From contig CAJJTI010000061.1 in the NCBI GenBank assembly GCA_905194705.1, positions 1 through 10,237 on the forward strand: DNA of 10,237 nt, read 5' to 3'. Of this stretch, positions 1 through 5,730 are shown one piece after another. A program made the position numbers and the translations under genes. The first letter of the stretch is position 1; each line of letters starts with the position of its first letter. The DNA comes from an uncultured Solobacterium sp. Lineage in GTDB: Bacteria > Bacillota_I > Bacilli_A > Erysipelotrichales > Erysipelotrichaceae. A model generated the notes under the pieces. It saw only the letters and a program-made list of their open reading frames with translations. It ran no database searches and was not told the DNA's origin.

Positions 1-159
1 TATCTCAAAGCATATTTATAAATAAGGGTCAACCACACGATTGTAGATTGTTAGATAATTTAAATAATTTATATTCATGTTTTAATAGTAAATATTTAAT
101 TGACATAGCGCAACTATTTATTTACATCTATCACCTTTAATTTGCTTTTTATCCAATTT
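1..159. other. AT-rich upstream region without a gene
   Basis: I see no credible reading frame or RNA gene here. A TTGACA hexamer (100-105) is the only notable promoter element. The downstream hexamers at suitable distance (for example TACATC at 123-128) match a -10 poorly, so any promoter here would be weak or regulated. Confidence 0.4.
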
Positions 160-183
160 TGTGAAATTTATAATAATCTCACA
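160..183 (+). promoter_or_regulatory. Promoter of the first reductase gene with an operator-like inverted repeat around its -10 box
   Basis: A perfect TATAAT lies at 169-174, about 20 bp before the start codon, predicting a transcript start near 181 and a very short leader with GGAGG at 185-189. No good -35 is present (146-151 is only T-rich). The -10 is flanked exactly by two 9-nt arms, TGTGAAATT (160-168) and AATCTCACA (175-183), complementary at 8 of 9 positions. A repressor dimer bound here would cover the -10 box. A TTGACA hexamer at 100-105 could belong to a second upstream promoter, but no matching -10 is convincing. The dyad is seen directly; its role is inferred. Confidence 0.5.
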
Positions 184-193
184 TGGAGGAAAT

Positions 194-2410
194 ATGAAAA
201 AACTAAATAAAGTATTAATTAGTGCTCTAATGATTTTAAGCTTAGGAGCATGTTCTTCTGGTTCAAGTTCAACTGGAGGAAAGTACACTGCTGGAACTTA
301 CTCTGCTTCTACAAAAGGTTTTGGTGGTGATGTTACTGTTACACTTACTGTGGATAGTGACAAAATTACAGATGTCGTTGTTGAAGGAAATGATGAAACA
401 CCTGCTGTTGGAGGTGCTGCTCTAGAAACATTGCAAAAGGAAATTCTAGACAAACAATCTTCAGAAATTGATATTGTTTCTGGTGCTACAGTAACAAGTA
501 CTGCTGTACAAGAAGCAACAAAGGCCGCTTTAGCAAAAGCAGAAGGAAATGAAACATCTTCTACAAACACATATAAAGCAGGTACATATACAGCAAGTGC
601 ACAAGGGCATAACGCTACTGTTACATTAGATGTCACTTTCAGTGAAGATGCTATTACTGGTATTGAAGTTAAGCAATCTTATGAAAGTCCAGGTGTTTCT
701 GACAGTGCATTAAATGATTTACCTGAAGAAATTATTGAACATCAAACACTTAATGTTGATACGATTGCAGGAGCAACAGTATCATCAAATGCAGTTTTAT
801 CTGCTGTAAAAGATGCTGTAACACAAGCTGGTGGTGATCCAAGCAACTTGCAAACACCAGTCGAAAAAGAAGCATCTGAATCAAATGAATATACTGCAGA
901 TGTAGTTATTCTTGGTGGTGGAGGTGCCGGTTTAAGCGCTGCTGTCAGTGCGACTGATGAAGGAAAGAGTGTTATCATTCTTGAAAAAGAAGGCTATGTT
1001 GGTGGTAATACAATGGTTTCAGGAGGTATTTATAACTGCCCAGATCCTGATTTACAGAGCCAGGTTGAAATGACAGATGGTGTTAAACAATTAATTGAAG
1101 ATGCTATCTCAGCAGAACCTGTTAATGATGAACACGCTGAACTAATTAAAAAAGTTACAGAGGAATGGAATGAATACAAAGCAAGTGGTCGTACAGACTT
1201 ATTCGATAGTGTTAACTGGTTTACGCTTCAAACATATAATGCTGGAGACCATGTTGGTGATCTAAAACTAATCTCTACAATGACAAAAAATGCCAAAGAT
1301 ACGTTAGACTGGCTTCAAGAACACGGTTATGAATATCAAGACCGTATTGTTCAAGGAGCTGGAAGTTTATATCAACGTACTCACAAATCCGTTGATACAG
1401 CAGGTATTGGTTTTATCAAAGCTTTAACTAATACTCTTGAAAGTCGTGATTGCAAAATAATGTTAAATACAGCTGCTAAACACATCGTACTTGATGAAAA
1501 CGGTAAAGCAGTCAGCGTAAAAGCTGAAGACAGAGATGGTAATGAGTATACAATCCATGCAAATAATGGTGTTGTTTTATCAACTGGCGGTTTTGCCGGA
1601 AATCTTGAAATGGTTCAAAAATATAACACAAGTGGTAAATGGCCTGATTTAACAACTAGAAAGAGTACTAACCTTCCTGGTATGACTGGTGACGGTATTA
1701 CAATGGCTACAGAAATTGGTGCTGGTTTAAGAGATATGGATCAAATACAACTTCTTCAAACAACTTCTCCAAAAACAGGAAACTGTACATTCGGATATGT
1801 TGCTCCACAAGAAGCTGAAGGGTACTTATTTGTTAACTCTGAAGGTAAGAGATTCATTGGTGAAGATGGTCGTCGTGACGATATCTCTCTAGCCGCACTT
1901 GCGCAAACTGATGGATTATTCTATATGCTTGAATCTGGTTCTGTTATTACAGATCCTGATAATACAAAAGACTTAACTGGTGTACCACTAAATGAATTAT
2001 TAAATTCTGGTGATGTAATCAAAGGTGATACGTTAGAAGATTTATGTAAAAAAGTTGGCTGGGATTATGAAACTGTAAAAGCAGAAGTTGATTCTTATAA
2101 TGAAAACGTTAAGAACAATGCTTCTACAGATGAATACGGTCGTAAATTATTCACTATTCTACAAGAAGATGATCCTTGGTATGCAATCCCAAGAACACCA
2201 TCTGTTCACCACACAATGGGTGGCGTAACAATTGATACTAACGCTGAAGTATTATCTCAAAGTGGTGAAGTTATTCCTAGCCTTTACGCTGCTGGTGAAG
2301 TTGTTGGTGGAATTCACGGTGGTAACAGAGTTGGCGGAAACGCTATTGTAGATTGCTTAGTATTTGGTAGAATTGCTGGTAGAAATGCCGCATTAAACAA
2401 TGCTGAATAA
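194..2410 (+). CDS. Surface lipoprotein flavin reductase with two FMN_bind domains and a fumarate-reductase-like FAD domain
   Basis: This 738-residue secreted flavoprotein is related to flavocytochrome c fumarate reductases and urocanate reductases. The start at 194 is chosen over the longer GTG frame at 161 because GGAGG at 185-189 precedes it and it gives a proper signal peptide ending in the lipobox LGAC (lipidated Cys20). Two FMN_bind domains follow (about 30-115 and 127-213), with ApbE-type flavinylation motifs DIVSGAT (Thr99) and DTIAGAT (Thr195). The FAD_binding_2 domain begins at 233 with GGGGAG (241-246) and ends with HHTMGG (672-677) and HGGNRVGGN (708-716). By my unaided alignment to Shewanella fumarate reductase, the catalytic Arg (R561), His672/673 and Arg712 are kept, while the fumarate-contacting His, Thr and Glu are replaced by Leu521 and small or hydrophobic residues. 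It is therefore likely a reductase of another alpha,beta-unsaturated compound, fed electrons through its bound flavins outside the membrane. Family confidence is high; the substrate is unknown. Confidence 0.9.
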   Translation: MKKLNKVLISALMILSLGACSSGSSSTGGKYTAGTYSASTKGFGGDVTVTLTVDSDKITDVVVEGNDETPAVGGAALETLQKEILDKQSSEIDIVSGATVTSTAVQEATKAALAKAEGNETSSTNTYKAGTYTASAQGHNATVTLDVTFSEDAITGIEVKQSYESPGVSDSALNDLPEEIIEHQTLNVDTIAGATVSSNAVLSAVKDAVTQAGGDPSNLQTPVEKEASESNEYTADVVILGGGGAGLSAAVSATDEGKSVIILEKEGYVGGNTMVSGGIYNCPDPDLQSQVEMTDGVKQLIEDAISAEPVNDEHAELIKKVTEEWNEYKASGRTDLFDSVNWFTLQTYNAGDHVGDLKLISTMTKNAKDTLDWLQEHGYEYQDRIVQGAGSLYQRTHKSVDTAGIGFIKALTNTLESRDCKIMLNTAAKHIVLDENGKAVSVKAEDRDGNEYTIHANNGVVLSTGGFAGNLEMVQKYNTSGKWPDLTTRKSTNLPGMTGDGITMATEIGAGLRDMDQIQLLQTTSPKTGNCTFGYVAPQEAEGYLFVNSEGKRFIGEDGRRDDISLAALAQTDGLFYMLESGSVITDPDNTKDLTGVPLNELLNSGDVIKGDTLEDLCKKVGWDYETVKAEVDSYNENVKNNASTDEYGRKLFTILQEDDPWYAIPRTPSVHHTMGGVTIDTNAEVLSQSGEVIPSLYAAGEVVGGIHGGNRVGGNAIVDCLVFGRIAGRNAALNNAE

Positions 2411-2435
2411 TTAGTTTCCAATATAAAACAAAATT

Positions 2436-2470
2436 AAAGGAGATGCTTAAGTATAAAGTATCTCCTTTTT
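2436..2470. terminator. Bidirectional intrinsic terminator between the convergent reductase genes
   Basis: A 13-bp stem (2436-2448 with 2456-2468, one G-U pair) closes a 7-nt loop. It is followed on the plus strand by TTTTT (2466-2470, overlapping the stem end). On the minus strand it is followed by a T-rich tract (complement of about 2423-2436). It sits between the stop codons of the two convergent genes (2410 and 2480) and can end both transcripts. Confidence 0.88.
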
Positions 2471-2479
2471 CAATATTAT

Positions 2480-4249
2480 TTATTTACCAATATAATTTTT
2501 AGCAGCTTCAGCAGCAATTCTTCCAGTACTCATACAATATTGAAGTGTTGCTCCATGACCGCCATCATCATATCCATAAATATTAGTTGCAATTAATTCA
2601 CCAATGCCATATAAACCTGGTATTACATTTCCTTCTGTCGATAATACTTCACAATCATCCGTAATATCTGGTCCTGCATATGCTGTTAAAATATAAGTGG
2701 CTACAGGTACTGCATAGTATGGACCTTCTCCAATACCAGTCATCAGCTCAGAGGCTTTACCAAAATCAACATCCTCTTTATCTTTTAATTCGTTATAGCG
2801 ATTAATAGTATCTTGTAATGTATTTGCATCCATTCCAGTTGCTTTTGCTAGTTCTTCAATAGAATCTGCTTTAATAACTGTATCTGCACCTTCAAACATT
2901 CCATCCGTCTCTGATTCATCATAAATTTGATAGAAAACACCAGTTTTATCTCTCATCATAGCAGCCATAATAAAGCAAGTTTTTTCATCTTCAGCTATAA
3001 ATCTTTCACCATTACCATTTACTAACAAATAGTTTGTTGGCGTAGCAACTGCCGGTCCATAAACACCTCCAGCAAATGCAGGTGTATCATATGTAATTTC
3101 AGCTCCAACTTTCTCTGATAAACCTACACCATCGCCAGTAGAGCCAACGCCTGATAAATTGATAGCTTTTTTCATGCCAGGTGCCCATTTATCCATAAGC
3201 TCTGTTCCTGCAGCCCAACCACCAGTCGCAAGAATTACTGCATTAGCATGAATAGTAACCTTACTTCCATCTGCTCTTTCAGCTACTGCTCCGATAACCG
3301 CTCCATTATCATCAGTTAATAATTCAGTAGCTTTTGTTTTATTCATCATTGTAATGCCATCAGTACTACTTATTTTATCGTAGAAAATTTGCATCATTCC
3401 TCCGCCAGCACCAGTAATGTATTCGTCTGGTGAGCCAGGATTAGTTAATCTAGCTACTGTTCCATCAATAAACGTTTCCGTCATTTCATATGCCGGATTA
3501 TAACCTATTTCGTTTCTCATCCATTCAACTGTTTCGTTAGATCTAAAGGCAATCTTTTTATCTAAAGCATCATTTATTTCACCATGACCCATATTTTGAA
3601 ACCATTTATAGAAATCTTCTGCTGAGAAATATCCTTTTGGATCATCTTCATTTGTGGCATAGCAAACTGCTCCGCCAGAGCGAGCTGAAGAACCGCCATA
3701 TGCCTCTTCTTTTTCAATTAATATTGTACTTAAGCCACTACTTGCAGCTTCATAAGCAGCAGACATGCCGGATAATCCACCGCCCACAATAAGAACATCT
3801 GTTGTTAATTCTTCGTCACTTTGCTTTTCTTTTTCAATTGCAACCTTTTTCAATGCATCAGCATCTCCACCTGCTTGATTAACTGCATCACTTACTGCAC
3901 TTATTACTGCATAACTTGAAATAGTAGCTCCTGTAACTGTATCAACTGCCAAAGATTGATACTTAACAATATCTTCAGGAAGTCTTGTTAACGCATAATT
4001 TGAAATTAATGGTGTTTCAGCATTTTCACCAATTTCAATTTTATCAATTGCATTATCACTGAAAGTTACATTTACGTGTACTTCCCCTCCCATACCAGTT
4101 CCAATTCCTTCGTATGTTCCTGCTTTATAGCTAAGAGCATTACTTTCTGCAGTTGGTGAAGGACTAGGTGCTTCTTGTTTAGTACATGCAACCATTGTAA
4201 AAGATATACATGTTACTAAAGACATTACAAAATTTCTTTTTAAATTCAT
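2480..4249 (-). CDS. Surface lipoprotein flavin reductase, one FMN_bind domain plus divergent FAD domain
   Basis: This 589-residue paralogue of the gene at 194-2410 is transcribed towards it. The start at 4249 is preferred because GGAGAGG lies 12 nt upstream and the resulting N-terminus is a normal lipoprotein signal with lipobox MVAC (Cys22). A start at 4270 would add 7 residues but has no ribosome binding site. A Ser/Pro-rich spacer leads to one FMN_bind domain (about 41-127) with acceptor motif DTVTGAT (Thr109). The FAD_binding_2 domain starts with GGGLSG (156-161) and Glu179. The active site is unlike fumarate or urocanate reductases: the HHTMGG motif is replaced by AYAGPD (523-528), the NRxGGN motif by DDGGHGATL (561-569), and the usual catalytic Arg by EKT (422-424). 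GGHGATL followed by TGRIAA recalls ketosteroid-dehydrogenase-type FAD_binding_2 enzymes. It is probably an extracytoplasmic reductase with its own substrate, which I cannot name. It is divergent from the TetR gene and so likely its target. Confidence 0.87.
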   Translation of the reverse strand: MNLKRNFVMSLVTCISFTMVACTKQEAPSPSPTAESNALSYKAGTYEGIGTGMGGEVHVNVTFSDNAIDKIEIGENAETPLISNYALTRLPEDIVKYQSLAVDTVTGATISSYAVISAVSDAVNQAGGDADALKKVAIEKEKQSDEELTTDVLIVGGGLSGMSAAYEAASSGLSTILIEKEEAYGGSSARSGGAVCYATNEDDPKGYFSAEDFYKWFQNMGHGEINDALDKKIAFRSNETVEWMRNEIGYNPAYEMTETFIDGTVARLTNPGSPDEYITGAGGGMMQIFYDKISSTDGITMMNKTKATELLTDDNGAVIGAVAERADGSKVTIHANAVILATGGWAAGTELMDKWAPGMKKAINLSGVGSTGDGVGLSEKVGAEITYDTPAFAGGVYGPAVATPTNYLLVNGNGERFIAEDEKTCFIMAAMMRDKTGVFYQIYDESETDGMFEGADTVIKADSIEELAKATGMDANTLQDTINRYNELKDKEDVDFGKASELMTGIGEGPYYAVPVATYILTAYAGPDITDDCEVLSTEGNVIPGLYGIGELIATNIYGYDDGGHGATLQYCMSTGRIAAEAAKNYIGK

Positions 4250-4279
4250 ATATTTTCTTTTCCTCTCCATTTTGATACT

Positions 4280-4308
4280 TTGAATTATTTTGTCATTTAA
4301 TAATTCAA
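4280..4308. promoter_or_regulatory. Inverted repeat in the promoter region of the minus-strand reductase gene
   Basis: A perfect 10-bp inverted repeat, TTGAATTATT (4280-4289) and AATAATTCAA (4299-4308), has a 9-bp spacer. It begins 31 bp upstream of the chosen start of the minus-strand reductase. The proximal arm contains AATAAT on the minus strand (4289-4284), a possible -10 box, but no good -35 accompanies it. The distal arm continues into AATTCAAC (4302-4309), the complement of the GTTGAATT octamer found twice more upstream of tetR. A TetR-type operator is plausible. It could also just be a product of local AT richness. Confidence 0.45.
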
Positions 4309-4327
4309 CACTTATCTTGATAATAAT

Positions 4328-4356
4328 TTAACATGTTCTAAAATTAGTTATATAAT
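4328..4356 (+). promoter_or_regulatory. Sigma-A-like promoter of the tetR gene
   Basis: The -35 TTAACA (4328-4333) matches the consensus at 5 of 6 positions. It is separated by exactly 17 bp from a perfect -10 TATAAT (4351-4356). The predicted transcript start is near 4363, just before the inverted repeat at 4369-4389. The gene start is 4427, giving a leader of about 64 nt that carries the operator candidate. Confidence 0.7.
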
Positions 4357-4368
4357 CAACAAAATGTA

Positions 4369-4389
4369 AATGTTGAATTTTTCAACATT
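4369..4389. promoter_or_regulatory. Perfect palindromic operator candidate upstream of tetR
   Basis: Arms AATGTTGAA (4369-4377) and TTCAACATT (4381-4389) are perfectly complementary around a TTT centre. The site lies a few bases after the predicted tetR transcript start, where a bound repressor would block transcription. The octamer GTTGAATT occurs here (4372-4379), again at 4402-4409, and inverted at 4302-4309. This fits autoregulation by the TetR-family protein, with control of the divergent reductase gene. Its position inside the longest possible reading frame argues that the real tetR start is further downstream, at 4427. Confidence 0.6.
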
Positions 4390-4426
4390 CAAACTAAAAT
4401 TGTTGAATTCCAGAAAGAAAAGAAAT

Positions 4427-4990
4427 ATGAAAAAAAATGAATATACGAAATATCAATTAGGATTAGCACTAAAAGAACTATCAAAAACAAGCGATTTAAG
4501 AAAAATCAGTATATCTGATATATGTATTCTTTGTAATATGAATCGCGGAACATTTTATTATCATTTTCTTGATAAGCAAGAATTAATTAACTGGATATAT
4601 CATTATGATATAACTGAACCAACACGAAAAATTCTTTCCGAAAATCCTGAATCATGGAATGAAATATCAGTCTTTGGACTTAATAAAATGCTCGCAGATA
4701 AATCTTTCTATCTCCAAGCAATCAAAATTGATGAACAAAACAATTTGAAAGAATACATTAGAACGGAAATCGAAGGAAACTGGAATCTAATGTTACAAAG
4801 ATTTGCAGACATCTATTATCCAACTAAATGTTGTAGTAATTTACAATTTTATTCTGATTTTATGGCAAATGGGGCATGGGCAACATTAATTAGATGGGTT
4901 AATACAGGTATGAAAGAATCACCAGAAACACTTTCCAAATTAATTGACACAATATCTGGAAATTCAATGAAAGCAATGTTTGAATTTTAA
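4427..4990 (+). CDS. TetR/AcrR-family transcriptional regulator
   Basis: This 187-residue DNA-binding regulator has the N-terminal TetR helix-turn-helix at about residues 27-54. The recognition-helix signature NRGTFYYHFLDKQELI is typical of TetR proteins, especially DhaS-like members with a TetR_C-type C-terminal domain. The remaining 130 residues are helical ligand-binding and dimer sequence without a recognisable ligand motif. I place the start at 4427 because it gives the usual family length and leaves the palindrome at 4369-4389 in the untranslated leader. The purine-rich upstream stretch AGAAAGAAAAG is only a weak ribosome binding site. A longer ATG frame from 4370 would add 19 residues that look unlike the family. 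It is divergent from the reductase at 2480-4249, so it probably controls that gene and itself in response to a small molecule, perhaps the reductase substrate. No terminator is evident after it. Confidence 0.88.
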   Translation: MKKNEYTKYQLGLALKELSKTSDLRKISISDICILCNMNRGTFYYHFLDKQELINWIYHYDITEPTRKILSENPESWNEISVFGLNKMLADKSFYLQAIKIDEQNNLKEYIRTEIEGNWNLMLQRFADIYYPTKCCSNLQFYSDFMANGAWATLIRWVNTGMKESPETLSKLIDTISGNSMKAMFEF

Positions 4991-5020
4991 TTAAGAATAC
5001 ATATATATATCGTTTATAAT
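4991..5020 (+). promoter_or_regulatory. Likely promoter of the DIP1984-family gene
   Basis: A perfect TATAAT at 5015-5020 lies 18 bp after TTAAGA (4991-4996), a 4-of-6 match to a -35. The spacer includes an AT dinucleotide run (5001-5010). The predicted transcript start is near 5027. GGAGG at 5035-5039 is well placed for the ATG at 5046. It lies right after the tetR stop codon, so read-through from tetR could also contribute. Confidence 0.55.
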
Positions 5021-5045
5021 TAAGATAGTTAACTGGAGGTATCAC

Positions 5046-5498
5046 ATGAAATTAGCTACTGCACTAAGTGAAAGATCAGATATTCAGAAAAGATTATCTG
5101 AATTACAGGAAAGATTAAATAATAATGCAAAAGTCCAAGATGGAGAAACAACTGCTGAAGATCCAAAAGAACTATTAAAAGAATTAGATTCTTTGACAGA
5201 ACAATTAGAAACACTCATTTATAAAATCAATCTGACAAACAGTAAAACAATGATTGATGGTACAGAATTAACATTGCTTCTTGCAAAAAGAGATGTTTTA
5301 AAACAAAAGATTGTTATGTTAAGAAACTTCTTAAATACAGCAAGTGCCAAGGTTGATCGTTATTCTCGCACAGAGATTAAGATTTTAAGCAGTGTTGATG
5401 TAACAAAACTACAAAAGCAAATTGATGTTCTAAGTAAAGAATATCGCACAATTGACGAAAAGATCCAGGGAGCTAACTGGACAACTGAACTACTATAA
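5046..5498 (+). CDS. DIP1984-family protein of unknown function
   Basis: This 150-residue protein is recognisable along its whole length as DIP1984 family. Family hallmarks are the N-terminal MKLATALSERSDIQKRL, the NNAKVQDGE segment (about 26-34), INLTNSKT (about 61-68), DRYSRTEIK (about 103-111) and the C-terminal GANWTTELL. Some databases label this family septicolysin, but I know of no secure function and see no signal peptide, membrane segment or catalytic motif. Charged heptad-like stretches at about 10-30, 40-65 and 115-140 suggest a helical coiled-coil bundle and possible self-assembly. The length is normal for the family. The start is supported by GGAGG at 5035-5039. The last codons contain the predicted promoter of the downstream RNA. 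Nothing links it clearly to the reductases on its left. Confidence 0.88.
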   Translation: MKLATALSERSDIQKRLSELQERLNNNAKVQDGETTAEDPKELLKELDSLTEQLETLIYKINLTNSKTMIDGTELTLLLAKRDVLKQKIVMLRNFLNTASAKVDRYSRTEIKILSSVDVTKLQKQIDVLSKEYRTIDEKIQGANWTTELL

Positions 5499-5505
5499 CA
5501 ATAAT
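5478..5505 (+). promoter_or_regulatory. Promoter of the candidate small RNA, inside the end of the DIP1984-family gene
   Basis: TGGACA (5478-5483, 5 of 6 match to the -35) is followed after 16 bp by AATAAT (5500-5505, 5 of 6 match to the -10). The predicted transcript start is about 5512, only 4 nt before the closing stem of the structured RNA begins. The agreement of promoter position with the base of the stem is the main reason to believe both. Confidence 0.55.
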
Positions 5506-5511
5506 TAGTGT

Positions 5512-5730
5512 GTAGTTTCTTAGGGAGAATACGATCTCAGCGGTTGAGAATGAGCCGTATACATAGTGTATACAGGACAGTATACTGTGAGAAACCCTCA
5601 CATTGACATAAGATTGTCCCGTACAACTAACAATTGTAAATTTACTTTAAAATATACTACCCAGTATTTACTAGGAAATGAGGGTGTGGTTTGGGGATTT
5701 TAAAAGAGTTCGCTTGAGCTCTTTTATTTT
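5512..5730 (+). ncRNA. Candidate structured small RNA, family not identified
   Basis: This intergenic stretch of about 220 nt is less AT-rich than its surroundings and folds by eye. A two-part closing stem joins 5516-5523 with 5671-5678 (8 bp) and 5527-5532 with 5664-5669 (6 bp). Inside are hairpins 5535-5539/5545-5549 and 5557-5562/5568-5573. A longer arm, 5575-5581/5613-5619, is capped by 5586-5591/5597-5602, and a last hairpin is 5622-5626/5634-5638. An A/U-rich unpaired tract lies at 5639-5663. The 3' part ends in a strong intrinsic terminator (5702-5730), and a promoter precedes the 5' end. Length and layout (closing stem, open centre, apical arm) are compatible with a 6S-like RNA. A raiA-type or other orphan structured RNA is equally possible. 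It lacks recognisable tmRNA, RNase P, SRP, T-box or common riboswitch signatures, and no gene follows on the same strand, which argues against a cis-regulatory leader. Confidence 0.6.
5702..5730 (+). terminator. Intrinsic terminator of the candidate small RNA
   Basis: A 10-bp stem (5702-5711 with 5716-5725, one G-U pair) has a GCTT loop and is followed by ATTTT. It overlaps the stop codon of the minus-strand methyltransferase gene (5724-5726). On that strand it may also act as a weaker terminator, since only a short T run follows. Confidence 0.85.

Noticed and set aside
160..183. The TGTGA...TCACA arms were considered as a CRP/FNR-type site.
   Set aside because: The half-sites are separated by 14 bp, not 6 bp, so the CRP/FNR spacing is wrong; it is kept only as an unassigned operator-like dyad.
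298..978. Minus-strand open frames at 298-636 and 742-978.
   Set aside because: They lie antisense to the well-supported FMN_bind domains, are low-complexity in composition, and have no family resemblance.
4370..4426. N-terminal extension of the TetR gene from an ATG at 4370.
   Set aside because: It would start inside the palindromic operator candidate a few bases after the predicted transcript start, and adds residues that do not fit the family.
5001..5010. AT dinucleotide run between tetR and the DIP1984-family gene.
   Set aside because: It is short and sits in a promoter spacer in an AT-rich genome; there is no reason to treat it as a functional repeat.
5552..5573. GAGCCGTAT followed by a hairpin resembles the 5' strand of group II intron domain V.
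   Set aside because: The matching 3' strand (ending ACGGTTC-like) is absent, there is no intron-encoded reverse transcriptase, and the hairpin continues differently.
5550..5606. Short open frame of 18 codons inside the candidate RNA.
   Set aside because: No ribosome binding site, no recognisable sequence, and it lies in the structured part of the RNA; a chance frame is more likely.
5660..5730. AGGGTGTGG followed by a terminator was considered as a T-box antiterminator.
   Set aside because: The T-box core (AGGGTGGNACCGCG type) is not present, and no plus-strand gene follows that it could regulate.
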